A stretch of DNA of 64,000 nucleotides from WTHC01 sp965218725 (GTDB lineage: Archaea > Thermoproteota > Nitrososphaeria > Nitrososphaerales > Nitrosopumilaceae). This document shows positions 1 through 8,225 of the stretch, piece after piece. Within the stretch, counting starts at the first letter, position 1, and every line of letters starts with the position of its first letter. The translations under genes and the position numbers were made by a program. The stretch covers positions 372,001 to 436,000 of the forward strand of contig CBDCLO010000002.1 in assembly GCA_965218725.1 (NCBI GenBank), read 5' to 3'. Below the pieces are notes generated by a model, which was not told where the DNA came from, did not search any database, and saw nothing but the letters and a program-made list of their open reading frames with translations.

Positions 1-1
1 T

Positions 2-2131
2 AATCGTAAACTTGGAACAACTATGAAATCAACTGGTGAAGTAATGGCAATAGGTAAGACGTTCGAAGAATCATTACAAAAAGCAATAAGAATGCTAGAT
101 ATTGAAAACAATGGTCTGGTTCTTAATGAGTTTGACATGCAAATAAATGACGAAGAATATCTAGAAAACCGTCTTCTAAATCCAGATAACATGATATTGT
201 ACTATGTTGCAATTGCATTAAAAAAAGGAATGTCCATAGAAAAAATACATAGATTATCTTTTATTGATCCTTGGTTTATAAAAAAAATTAAGAATATAGT
301 AGATATTGAAAAAAAACTAAAGAAATTCAAGTTAAGATCTAAATTATTACGTGAGGCTAAAATATATGGGTTTTCAGATAAACAAATTGGCAAAGCTACA
401 AGTCTAAGTAATGATAAAGTAAGAACACTAAGAAAGAATTTCAATATACTGCCTGTTGTTAAACAAATAGATACTCTATCTGCAGAATGTCCAGCAAAAA
501 CAAATTATCTTTATATGACATATAATGGTAATAAAAATGATTTTGAGATTAGTAAAAAATACGGAATAGTTGTACTTGGTGCGGGACCATATAAGATAGG
601 TAGCAGTGTAGAATTTGATTGGGGGACTGTAAATATGGTACTAGGATTACAAGAAAATGGAGAGAAAAATATAGTAGTCATAAATTGTAACCCAGAAACA
701 GTTTCTACTGATTATGACATATGCGAAAGACTTTACTTTGAAGAATTGACAGCAGAACGAATTATAGATATTATAGAATTCGAAAATTCTAAAGGCATTA
801 TTACATCTGTAGGAGGACAAATTGCAAATAGTTTGACACCAATACTTGCAAAAAATGGAATAAATATAATTGGAACTACATCCAGTGACATTGATAGAGC
901 TGAGGACAGATCAAAGTTTAGTAAAATTTTAGATGAACTTAATATAAAACAGCCACAATGGCAAGTATTTTCTGATTTACAGAAAGCTGAAAAATTTTCA
1001 AAAAGTGTAGGATATCCTGTTATTGTAAGACCTTCATATGTGTTAAGTGGTGCATCAATGAAAGTTGTATGGTCAAGAAATGAATTAAAAAAACATATTA
1101 ATGAAACTGCCATTTTGTCATTACAACATCCTGTAGTGATCTCAAAATTCATGTTAGATTCTTTGGAGGCAGACGTAGATGGGGTATCAGATACAGAACA
1201 TGTGATAATTGGTTCTATTATAGAACATATAGATAATGCTGGTATACATTCCGGTGATGCAATGATGTGCATACCTCCCAGACGTTTAGATCGTAATACT
1301 TTAAAAACTATAATTGAATATACTAATAGTATTGCGTTATCATTTAATATAAGAGGGCTATTTAATATTCAATTTATAATAAATAATGGTAATGTGTACG
1401 TCATAGAATTAAATATAAGAGCATCAAGATCAATGCCATTTGTATCTAAACTAGCTGAGATTAATCTCATCAAATTGGCCGCAAATGCAATTTTAGGTAA
1501 ATCTATACCTCATATAACATATAACAAATATAAAAGAAAATTTCGTTACGGCGTGAAAGTACCTCAGTTCTCGTTTATGCAATTAGATGGTGCTGACATA
1601 AAATTAGGAGTGGAAATGCAATCAACTGGGGAAGCTGCATGCTTTGGTGATAGTTTTTATGATGCACTATCCAAGGGACTGATCTCAGTAGGATATACAC
1701 TACCTAAAAAAGGTAATGTATTGGTAACTATAGGAGGAAATGAGAATAAAAGAAAGCTTTTACAGACTATAGAAATATTACAAAATCTAGATTTTCAGAT
1801 ATTGGCTACAGAACATACTGCAAAATTTCTTTTAAAAAATCTACCTAATATCAAAACAGTATATAAAATTAGTGAGCATAGTAAAAAACCTAACATAATA
1901 GATCTCTTGTACGACAAGAAGATTGATTTTATAATAAATATACCTAATACAATATCATTAAGAAAATATTCCAAGTCAGTTGATGAGGAATATAGGATTA
2001 GAAGAAAAGCACTAGAGCTAGGAATTCCAGTACTCACAACTATAGAACTGGCAGAATCGTTTATAAAAACTCTTGAATGGCTACAAAAAAACAAACCAAC
2101 AATAGAATCATTAGAACCATACAAACTATAA
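2..2131 (+). CDS. carB: Carbamoyl-phosphate synthase large subunit, 3' part
   Basis: This is the C-terminal ~710 residues of the carbamoyl-phosphate synthase large chain, which makes carbamoyl phosphate for arginine and pyrimidine synthesis. The frame is open from base 2, reading NRKLGTTMKSTGEVMAIG, a core motif of the first ATP-grasp half. The gene therefore starts upstream of the window, and the ATG at 23 is internal. In order I see the end of synthetase domain 1, the helical oligomerisation region (about residues 60-150), the second ATP-grasp unit (GAGPYKIGSSVEFDW, NCNPETVSTDYD, RPSYVLSGASM, ELNIRASRSMPFVSK), and the C-terminal MGS-like allosteric domain. The C-terminus looks complete. It ends 4 nt before a convergent phosphoesterase gene. 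The assignment is secure. Confidence 0.97.
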   Translation, partial: NRKLGTTMKSTGEVMAIGKTFEESLQKAIRMLDIENNGLVLNEFDMQINDEEYLENRLLNPDNMILYYVAIALKKGMSIEKIHRLSFIDPWFIKKIKNIVDIEKKLKKFKLRSKLLREAKIYGFSDKQIGKATSLSNDKVRTLRKNFNILPVVKQIDTLSAECPAKTNYLYMTYNGNKNDFEISKKYGIVVLGAGPYKIGSSVEFDWGTVNMVLGLQENGEKNIVVINCNPETVSTDYDICERLYFEELTAERIIDIIEFENSKGIITSVGGQIANSLTPILAKNGINIIGTTSSDIDRAEDRSKFSKILDELNIKQPQWQVFSDLQKAEKFSKSVGYPVIVRPSYVLSGASMKVVWSRNELKKHINETAILSLQHPVVISKFMLDSLEADVDGVSDTEHVIIGSIIEHIDNAGIHSGDAMMCIPPRRLDRNTLKTIIEYTNSIALSFNIRGLFNIQFIINNGNVYVIELNIRASRSMPFVSKLAEINLIKLAANAILGKSIPHITYNKYKRKFRYGVKVPQFSFMQLDGADIKLGVEMQSTGEAACFGDSFYDALSKGLISVGYTLPKKGNVLVTIGGNENKRKLLQTIEILQNLDFQILATEHTAKFLLKNLPNIKTVYKISEHSKKPNIIDLLYDKKIDFIINIPNTISLRKYSKSVDEEYRIRRKALELGIPVLTTIELAESFIKTLEWLQKNKPTIESLEPYKL

Positions 2132-2135
2132 TTAA

Positions 2136-2879
2136 TTAAATAACGTAATTCAGCATTGTTTCATTACCTATTATTATACCATCTAATGTTACAATTTTTG
2201 CAGAAGTTAAATTTATTTTTTTTAATATTGGTGAAATGTATTTTTGACGGAATTTTTTATGAGGAATAATATATTTATTAAATGATGGAATTATTGTGAT
2301 CTCTAATGTACCAGATGATGACGGAAAAAGCTCCTGTTTATCAGTTTTTATTGAAACCCATACTCGTTGACCATTTATAATAGATTCTTCTTTAAAAAAT
2401 GTTGGATGTACATGACCCATAATTATTTTATCAACGTAGGATAATTTTTTAGAAGGTATCATGTGTCCATGAATCAACAAAACATCATCAATAACTAGTC
2501 CCATTGAACTGACAAGAGTAACTTCATTTGAAATCAATCTTTGTATATTTGCATCGTGGTTACCTGGTATTAATAATATATCAATTTTGGTCTTAATTTT
2601 TTTAAAAAAAAATGCAATATCACTATATTCGCTATATGAAATATGATTTAAACTTGATTTTATATCACCTAATAATATAAGCATATTTGGTTTGACATTA
2701 TTAATTATTGTTTCCAAATCATTGATTATTTCACAAACAACAGTATTTTTTCCAGTATGGTTATAATATGAAAGAAAATCATTTTCAAATCCAATATGTA
2801 GATCAGCCACAACTAGGATTTTATTTTTTCCTTCTAAAGTCATTGCTGGTTTACATGGTACAATTGTTATTTTTTGCAT
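2136..2879 (-). CDS. Metallophosphoesterase of the archaeal COG1407 type
   Basis: A 247-residue calcineurin-like phosphoesterase. The di-metal site motifs appear in order: VADLHIG (D-x-H, near residue 25), LLGDIKSS (near 70), PGNHDA (near 105), LIHGH and MGHVHP (near 135-155). Sequence and length match the stand-alone archaeal family known as ICC-like phosphoesterase (COG1407). Its physiological substrate is not established; a phosphodiester or nucleotide is likely. It is transcribed alone, convergent with carB and divergent from a SWIM-domain gene 33 nt away. No signal peptide is seen, so it should be cytoplasmic. The family is certain; the biological role is unknown. Confidence 0.88.
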   Translation of the reverse strand: MQKITIVPCKPAMTLEGKNKILVVADLHIGFENDFLSYYNHTGKNTVVCEIINDLETIINNVKPNMLILLGDIKSSLNHISYSEYSDIAFFFKKIKTKIDILLIPGNHDANIQRLISNEVTLVSSMGLVIDDVLLIHGHMIPSKKLSYVDKIIMGHVHPTFFKEESIINGQRVWVSIKTDKQELFPSSSGTLEITIIPSFNKYIIPHKKFRQKYISPILKKINLTSAKIVTLDGIIIGNETMLNYVI

Positions 2880-2912
2880 AAAAATATATCATTATATGCA
2901 AATTAAATTCTT

Positions 2913-3230
2913 ATGAATGAAGAACAGAAAATTAAATTCGCAGTATCTCAAGGTCGTATTAAGTTACATTTATTTAAACCAAGTAAAAGGAAAATATGGA
3001 CCGCTGTGGGTGAAAGTACAGAGTATTGGTTAGAACCTGATTTAAATTTCTGTTCTTGTAAAGGATATTATTTTAACAAGTTAGATAGGTATGGTACATG
3101 TTATCACCTAAAATCAGCTAAAATAGCAAAATTAAATAATAAAATAGAGTTGATAGAATTCACCGATTTTGAATATGATGATTTTTTGTCGTGTCTTATC
3201 TATGATTTAAATGGTGATGTGTTTAAATGA
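2913..3230 (+). CDS. Small SWIM zinc-finger protein
   Basis: A 105-residue protein with one recognisable feature, a SWIM-type zinc site of the form CxCx(n)CxH: CSC at about residues 46-48 and CYH near residue 64. SWIM modules bind DNA or protein and occur alone in small archaeal proteins or attached to helicases and recombination mediators (Shu2/SWS1 family). No other domain is visible. It starts with ATG and lies in a divergent arrangement with the COG1407 phosphoesterase. It converges with a hypothetical gene 6 nt downstream. A role in nucleic-acid metabolism is inference from the motif only. Confidence 0.8.
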   Translation: MNEEQKIKFAVSQGRIKLHLFKPSKRKIWTAVGESTEYWLEPDLNFCSCKGYYFNKLDRYGTCYHLKSAKIAKLNNKIELIEFTDFEYDDFLSCLIYDLNGDVFK

Positions 3231-3236
3231 CTCGCA

Positions 3237-3530
3237 TCACAAATTTATTGTGAATAGATCATTTTTTGAAATACTGCCCCATAAACCACTAATATTATCT
3301 GGTTTAGATTCTGTAATTTTTGAAATTTGTTGAATTTTTATGTGCATTGGATTATGTGGTGGCCACAGCATTGCAATATAATCATCTACTACACCAATTT
3401 TATCAGTGGTTGCAATTATGATTCTATCTTTATTAACTCCATTAGAAACCAGCACGTCAATAGATTTTTGCAGTAAATTTGTTTTTCCATGTAAAATTAC
3501 ATATACATCTTTGTTTTTATCTATGTACAT
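3237..3530 (-). CDS. Conserved-looking hypothetical protein, 97 aa
   Basis: I do not recognise this family. The protein has an alpha/beta look: a strand (VYVILHG), a helix (NLLQKSIDVLVSNG), another strand (RIIIATTD), then a DDYIAMLWPPHNP segment. No metal-binding cysteines, signal peptide or membrane helix are visible. It is probably real because it fills the space between the SWIM gene and the ATP synthase F gene without conflict and has ordinary codon use. A promoter-like AT-rich region lies upstream. It is divergent from atpF, with a perfect 24-bp palindrome in the shared 73-nt spacer. No function is proposed. Confidence 0.6.
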   Translation of the reverse strand: MYIDKNKDVYVILHGKTNLLQKSIDVLVSNGVNKDRIIIATTDKIGVVDDYIAMLWPPHNPMHIKIQQISKITESKPDNISGLWGSISKNDLFTINL

Positions 3531-3555
3531 ATAATATACTATAGTTTAACATAGA

Positions 3556-3579
3556 TTAACTTTTTTTAAAAAAAGTTAA
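3556..3579. repeat. Perfect 24-bp palindrome in a divergent promoter region
   Basis: Bases 3556-3579 form an exact inverted repeat with arms TTAACTTTTTTT and AAAAAAAGTTAA and no spacer. It lies between the start codons of the leftward hypothetical gene (3530) and the rightward atpF (3604). A second T-rich/A-rich TATA-like stretch follows at about 3583-3594. The symmetry and position fit an operator or overlapping divergent promoters. In DNA this AT-rich, perfect symmetry can also arise by chance, or mark a poly-T transcription stop. Confidence 0.5.
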
Positions 3580-3603
3580 ATCTTTTTATAAAAAATAGAT
3601 ACT

Positions 3604-3894
3604 ATGAGAATTGTTGCAATTGGGAATAAGGTATTTGTTACTGCATTTAAATTGGCAGGAATACATGGAGAAATAGTAGAAAATCCAGACCAAGTACTTG
3701 ATAAGATCAAAGAATTATTAAATGAGTCAGTAGGTCTAATTTTAATAAGCGACGATATGGCAAATCCTGTTAGTGAACAATTAACTATGATGAGATCTAA
3801 AAAATCAATTTTGATGTATTCATTACCATATATAGGTAACAAAAAAATAAATACTGACTACAGAAGTATGCTTAAGAAAATTCTTGGTGTATAA
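3604..3894 (+). CDS. atpF: A-type ATP synthase subunit F
   Basis: A 96-residue protein matching the V/A-type ATPase subunit F family, the small central-stalk regulatory subunit with a CheY-like fold. Visible signatures are the N-terminal MRIVAIGNKVFVTAFKLAG, the conserved LILISDDMA strand-turn near residue 58, and the hydrophobic strand ending in a proline (ILMYSLP) near residue 75. Length is normal for the family (about 95-105). None of the other A1/Ao subunits is adjacent, so the rest of the complex must be encoded elsewhere. It has an ATG start and follows the palindrome-containing divergent spacer. Confidence 0.88.
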   Translation: MRIVAIGNKVFVTAFKLAGIHGEIVENPDQVLDKIKELLNESVGLILISDDMANPVSEQLTMMRSKKSILMYSLPYIGNKKINTDYRSMLKKILGV

Positions 3895-4007
3895 TATTTT
3901 ATAATGGTGTAATTAATAATATTTGCAATATTTTAAATTTATTTTTATAGATTATAAAAATTCAATAGTTTAAAATCATTTAAATTTATACAATAATACA
4001 TCAGAAC

Positions 4008-5033
4008 GTGAAGGCGATATTTTTTAAAAAAGAATCAAAAGTAATAATTAAAGATATCAAACAGCCTAGTGTAGGATCTGGTGATGTATTAGTAAAAATG
4101 GAGTCGTGTGGCATTTGTGGTTCAGATGTAGAGAAGGTTTTTGGAAAATATAGTATGTCGTCTATGAGTTTAGGTCATGAGCCATCTGGAATAATAATCA
4201 GGACTGGTAAAAAAATAACCGGATTTAAAAATGGAGATAGGGTTTTTGTTCATCATCATGTACCATGTTATTCATGCGAATATTGCTTCCATAACAATGA
4301 AACTATGTGTAAAAAATATTGTGAAACTAACATATTACCATGCGGACTATCAGAACAATTTCTAGTACCAGAATGGAATGTAAGTCATGGAGGTATTATT
4401 AAGATTCCAGATACTATGACATTTGATCAGGCTACAATGATAGAACCGTTGGCATGCTGTATTAGAGCATGGAAAAAAATTTTGTTCAATATCGGTGATT
4501 CTATAGCAATACTTGGTGCAGGCACAACAGGATTAATGCATGTAATGTTATCAAATATAAACAAGTTTGATAAGGTAATATGTATAGATACCAATAATTT
4601 TAGACTGAATTTTGCAAAAAAAATTGGTGCAATAGCAATAAATTATAATGATCCTAAGAAACATGAAAAAATAGATAATCAAACAAATTCATATGGGGTA
4701 GATGTTGTGATTGTTGCTACTAGTAATATCAAAGCATTTTTAGATGCAGTTAATTTAGTGAAGAAAGGTGGAAAAATCATACTTTTTGGAGCACCACAAA
4801 AAAATACAACAACAAGTATAAATTGGAGTACCATTTATTCTAAGGAATTATCGATCATACCGAGCTATGCTTCATCTGATAGAGACATTCGTGACGCATT
4901 ATTTCTTATAAAATCATCAAAAATTGATGTGAGTAAACTGGTAACACATAAATACCCTATTTTGGATTCACAAAAAGCATTTAATCGTGCCTATGAAGGA
5001 AATAATTCCATAAAGATCATAATAACAAAATAA
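4008..5033 (+). CDS. Zinc-dependent medium-chain dehydrogenase
   Basis: A 341-residue MDR-superfamily dehydrogenase of the sorbitol/threonine dehydrogenase type. The catalytic zinc motifs are CGICGSD (about residue 36) and GHEPSG (about 60). The structural zinc lobe carries four cysteines in CYSCEYC...C (about 90-105). The Rossmann fold has GAGTTGLMH (about 170) and an acidic residue at the end of the next strand (CIDTN), which favours NAD(H). Translation starts at GTG 4008. It is followed after 24 nt by an LsrF-like aldolase, so the two probably act on one sugar or polyol phosphate pathway. The substrate cannot be read from the sequence. Confidence 0.87.
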   Translation: MKAIFFKKESKVIIKDIKQPSVGSGDVLVKMESCGICGSDVEKVFGKYSMSSMSLGHEPSGIIIRTGKKITGFKNGDRVFVHHHVPCYSCEYCFHNNETMCKKYCETNILPCGLSEQFLVPEWNVSHGGIIKIPDTMTFDQATMIEPLACCIRAWKKILFNIGDSIAILGAGTTGLMHVMLSNINKFDKVICIDTNNFRLNFAKKIGAIAINYNDPKKHEKIDNQTNSYGVDVVIVATSNIKAFLDAVNLVKKGGKIILFGAPQKNTTTSINWSTIYSKELSIIPSYASSDRDIRDALFLIKSSKIDVSKLVTHKYPILDSQKAFNRAYEGNNSIKIIITK

Positions 5034-5057
5034 ATAATATGACTCTTTATTGTATGT

Positions 5058-5852
5058 GTGAGTTGGGGATTAAATAATAGAATATCAAAAATTATCAAAC
5101 CGCATGATAGTAGATCTGTGATGCTTGCTATAGATCATGGTTATTTTTTGGGTCCAACGGAAAAATTAGAAAAACCTGGTAATGTAGTTAGTATGATAAC
5201 AAAGTTTTGTGATTCTATTATGCTTACAAGAGGAATTCTGAGAACATCGATTAATCCCAAATATACTGCACCGATCGTACTCAGAGTGTCAGGAGGAAGT
5301 AGCATAATTGGAGAAGATCTATCAAATGAAAAAATTGTGACAAGTATAAAAGATGCAATACGCCTAAATGCAAGTGCGCTTGCTATGTCAATTTTTGTTG
5401 GTGCAAGATATGAGCATAATTCATTGGTTTCGCTTGGAAATTTAGTTAACGAGGCTGAAGAATACAGCATACCAGTTCTCGCAGTTACAGCTGTAGGCAA
5501 AGAATTAGAGAAACGGGATGCGCGATATCTTTCACTTGCATGTAGGATTGCTGCAGAATTTGGAGCACATTTAATTAAAACATACTATTGTGATAATTTT
5601 GAAAAAGTGGTAAATTCATGTCCAGTTCCAATTATAATTGCTGGCGGACCAAAGATTAGTGAGCGTGATGCATTACAATTGACATATAATGCGATAAAAG
5701 CTGGTGCCACAGGTGTTGATATGGGAAGGAACATTTGGCAATCTAATTATCCAGTACAGATGATACAAGCTGTTCGTTCAATAGTACATGGAAACAAAAA
5801 CTCTGATCAGGCATATAAGTTATTTAAAATATCTATCAAAAATAAAAAATAG
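5058..5852 (+). CDS. Class I aldolase/thiolase of the LsrF (DhnA-type) family
   Basis: A 264-residue (beta/alpha)8 Schiff-base aldolase. It resembles LsrF, the thiolase that cleaves phosphorylated autoinducer-2, in several blocks: WGLNNRISKI at the N-terminus, VMLAIDHGYFLGPT, the LTRGILR segment, RIAAEFGAHLIKTYY with the expected Schiff-base lysine, PIIIAGGPK, and GVDMGRNIWQS. Related archaeal enzymes make fructose bisphosphate or the aroA' intermediate, but those lack the GYFLGPT and MGRNI details. It starts with GTG, 24 nt after an MDR dehydrogenase, in one operon. No other lsr gene is nearby, so AI-2 processing is unlikely to be its role. Confidence 0.85.
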   Translation: MSWGLNNRISKIIKPHDSRSVMLAIDHGYFLGPTEKLEKPGNVVSMITKFCDSIMLTRGILRTSINPKYTAPIVLRVSGGSSIIGEDLSNEKIVTSIKDAIRLNASALAMSIFVGARYEHNSLVSLGNLVNEAEEYSIPVLAVTAVGKELEKRDARYLSLACRIAAEFGAHLIKTYYCDNFEKVVNSCPVPIIIAGGPKISERDALQLTYNAIKAGATGVDMGRNIWQSNYPVQMIQAVRSIVHGNKNSDQAYKLFKISIKNKK

Positions 5853-6045
5853 GTACATATGATCTATATTAATATTAGTTATTAGTCTCTAATTATTAAA
5901 ATATAGCAAAATAAAAATCAATCATATTCAATTTCAAAATTCAATTTTTATAATTTACAATAATATAATAGTGCTAACTATTAATTTAATAGCTAAACTG
6001 TAAAATCTATTAAGAGCTAAAATATTGATTGTTATTGTTGATTAA

Positions 6046-7740
6046 GTGATGAAAAATATATCTGGTGCAAAAGCATTAATGCTTGCCCTTAAGAGGGAAG
6101 GAGTAAAACAAGTTTTTGGATTACCAGGAGGTGCAAATCTTCCTATGTATGATGAATTATTTAAATCTGGCATACGTCATATTTTAGCAAGACATGAGCA
6201 GTCTGCGGCACATATGGCTGATGGTTTTGGTAGGGTGAGCAGGAAAGCTGGGGTTTGTTTTGCAACATCAGGACCAGGTGCTACAAACATATTAACAGGA
6301 ATAGCTACTGCACAAGCAGATTCTGCACCTATGATAGCTATAACTGGACAAGTACCAGTAAATATGATAGGGCGTGATGCGTTCCAGGAAAGTGATATAA
6401 TAGGAATGGCAAATCCTGTTGTTAAATATGCGTTTCAGCCTAGACATGCATCAGAAATTCCAGAAACCATTAAAAAAGGATTTTATATTGCTGAAAGCGG
6501 AAGACCAGGTCCAGTATTAATAGATATACCCAAAGATGTACAACAAAACAAATCAAAAATTAATTTTCCAGAAGAATTCAAAATAAGAGGATATAATCCA
6601 TGGGTTAGTCCAGATATGATTCAAATAGAAAGAGCAATAAATATGCTTATATCTTCTGAGAGACCTGTAATTCTGGCAGGAGGCGGTGTAATTATTTCTT
6701 CTGCATTTACAGAACTACAGTCAATTGCAGAATTATTGATGATTCCAGTTGTTACAACTTTTAAAGGCAAAGGATCATTTCCAGAAAATCATCCATTATC
6801 TTTAGGACCTATAGGAATGCATGGACATGCTGAGGCTAACAAGATTATGACAGAAGTAGATTGTGTACTTGCTATAGGCACCAGATTTTCAGATAGATCA
6901 GTAGGCACATTTGACGAATTTGAAAAACATCTTAAAATAATTCATATGGATGTAGATCCATCGGAAATAGGTAAAAATCAAACTACAAATATAGCAGTAA
7001 TAGGAAATGTCCAAACATCGCTAAGAATTATGGTTAAATTAATTATACAAAAAAAAGTAAGGAATACGATCAATAATAGTATATGGATACAACATGTTAA
7101 TGAAGTAAAAGAATATTGGCGTGATAATTTAAAATTCCATCCTGGTGAGATGAGTGCCGCAAGAATTTTACGAGTATTACGTAATATATTACCTAAAAAA
7201 TCAATAGTAACTACAGAGGTAGGGCAGCATCAAATGTGGGCATCGTTATTTTTTGATGTTATCAATCCTGGAACTTTTTTTAGTTCTACAGGACTTGGTA
7301 CTATGGGTTGGGGGTTCCCGGCATCAATAGGTGCAAAAGTAGCTATCCCTGAAGTACCAGTAGTAGATATTGCAGGAGATGGTAGTTTTAACATGACAGA
7401 AAATTCGTTAGCTACATCAGTACTAGAAAATATACCAGTAATTGTTTTTTTAATAAATAATTTTTCACTAGGCATGGTTGCACAGTGGCAACGTACATTT
7501 TATGATAGAAGGATGATAGGAACAGATCTTAAAAATTGTCCTGATTATGTAAAATTAGCTGAGTCATATGGCGCACAAGGAATTAGAGTCCATTCTTTAG
7601 TTCAGCTAGAAAAAGCTATAAAAACTGGTTTAAAAAGCGATGTAACTACTGTAATAGACATCCCTATAGACCCAGAAGAAGATGTACTACCATTTGTAGC
7701 TCCAGGTACTCCATTAAAAGATATGATACTACCGTCATAA
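6046..7740 (+). CDS. ilvB: Acetolactate synthase large subunit
   Basis: A 564-residue ThDP-dependent acetohydroxyacid synthase catalytic subunit, which makes acetolactate or acetohydroxybutyrate for Val, Leu and Ile. Seen in order: the N-terminal Pyr domain with the catalytic glutamate in LARHEQSAAHMADG (about residue 48), the FAD-binding middle domain, and the C-terminal PP domain with the ThDP/Mg motif GDGSFNMT...NN (about 445-475). The start is GTG 6046 with an ATG at the next codon. Length is normal. It is the first gene of ilvB-ilvH-leuA-leuB, with 5 nt to ilvH. A 193-nt AT-rich spacer upstream should hold the promoter. Confidence 0.97.
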   Translation: MMKNISGAKALMLALKREGVKQVFGLPGGANLPMYDELFKSGIRHILARHEQSAAHMADGFGRVSRKAGVCFATSGPGATNILTGIATAQADSAPMIAITGQVPVNMIGRDAFQESDIIGMANPVVKYAFQPRHASEIPETIKKGFYIAESGRPGPVLIDIPKDVQQNKSKINFPEEFKIRGYNPWVSPDMIQIERAINMLISSERPVILAGGGVIISSAFTELQSIAELLMIPVVTTFKGKGSFPENHPLSLGPIGMHGHAEANKIMTEVDCVLAIGTRFSDRSVGTFDEFEKHLKIIHMDVDPSEIGKNQTTNIAVIGNVQTSLRIMVKLIIQKKVRNTINNSIWIQHVNEVKEYWRDNLKFHPGEMSAARILRVLRNILPKKSIVTTEVGQHQMWASLFFDVINPGTFFSSTGLGTMGWGFPASIGAKVAIPEVPVVDIAGDGSFNMTENSLATSVLENIPVIVFLINNFSLGMVAQWQRTFYDRRMIGTDLKNCPDYVKLAESYGAQGIRVHSLVQLEKAIKTGLKSDVTTVIDIPIDPEEDVLPFVAPGTPLKDMILPS

Positions 7741-7745
7741 TTAAA

Positions 7746-8225
7746 ATGTACGCTATTTTATCTATATTAGTAGAGAACAGACCTGGGATTTTATTCAAAG
7801 TTACAAATCTATTCAGATCCAAAAATTTTAATATTGAAAGCATTTCTGTAGGTGTTACAACTAATCGTGAGTTTTCTCGAATTACTGTGTCTACTACAGG
7901 CCACGAAAAGCAAATACAACAAATAATAAAACAACTGAACAAAATGATTGATATTATAAATGTAAAACGTCTTAATAAAAATAAAAGTGTGTATAAAGAA
8001 ATAGTACTATTTAAAATCCACATGAAAAGATATTCGGATCTAGTTACAATAAAAAAATTAGTAAAATTACATGATGGAAAGGTATATTGTGGTAAAAAAT
8101 CAATAATAATTGAGGTAGCTGAAGCACCAGATAAAATAACCATGTTTGAAGAAAAAATAAAACAATATGGAATTTTAGAAACAGCTAGGACTGGAGTAGT
8201 AGCTTTAGAGATTGATGATAAATGA
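7746..8225 (+). CDS. ilvH: Acetolactate synthase small (regulatory) subunit
   Basis: A 159-residue regulatory subunit. An N-terminal ACT domain begins LVENRPGILFKVTNLF and contains the FNIESISVG block that binds valine in characterised enzymes. A C-terminal ALS_ss domain (about residues 80-159) includes EVAEAPDKI and ends RTGVVALE. Length is typical for archaeal and bacterial IlvH. It follows ilvB by 5 nt, and its stop overlaps the leuA start by 4 nt (ATGA), so translational coupling is likely. Valine feedback is expected from the family but was not tested. Confidence 0.95.
   Translation: MYAILSILVENRPGILFKVTNLFRSKNFNIESISVGVTTNREFSRITVSTTGHEKQIQQIIKQLNKMIDIINVKRLNKNKSVYKEIVLFKIHMKRYSDLVTIKKLVKLHDGKVYCGKKSIIIEVAEAPDKITMFEEKIKQYGILETARTGVVALEIDDK

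Noticed and set aside
733..1272. 179-codon leftward frame inside carB
   Set aside because: Antisense shadow of a highly conserved coding region; its low-complexity Ser/Ile-rich translation has no family features.
4008..5852. Autoinducer-2 quorum-sensing system based on the LsrF-like gene
   Set aside because: No LuxS, LsrK, LsrR or Lsr transporter gene is in the window; one enzyme family member is not evidence for the system.
7664..8143. 159-codon leftward frame over ilvB-ilvH
   Set aside because: Hydrophobic antisense shadow of two clearly conserved genes.
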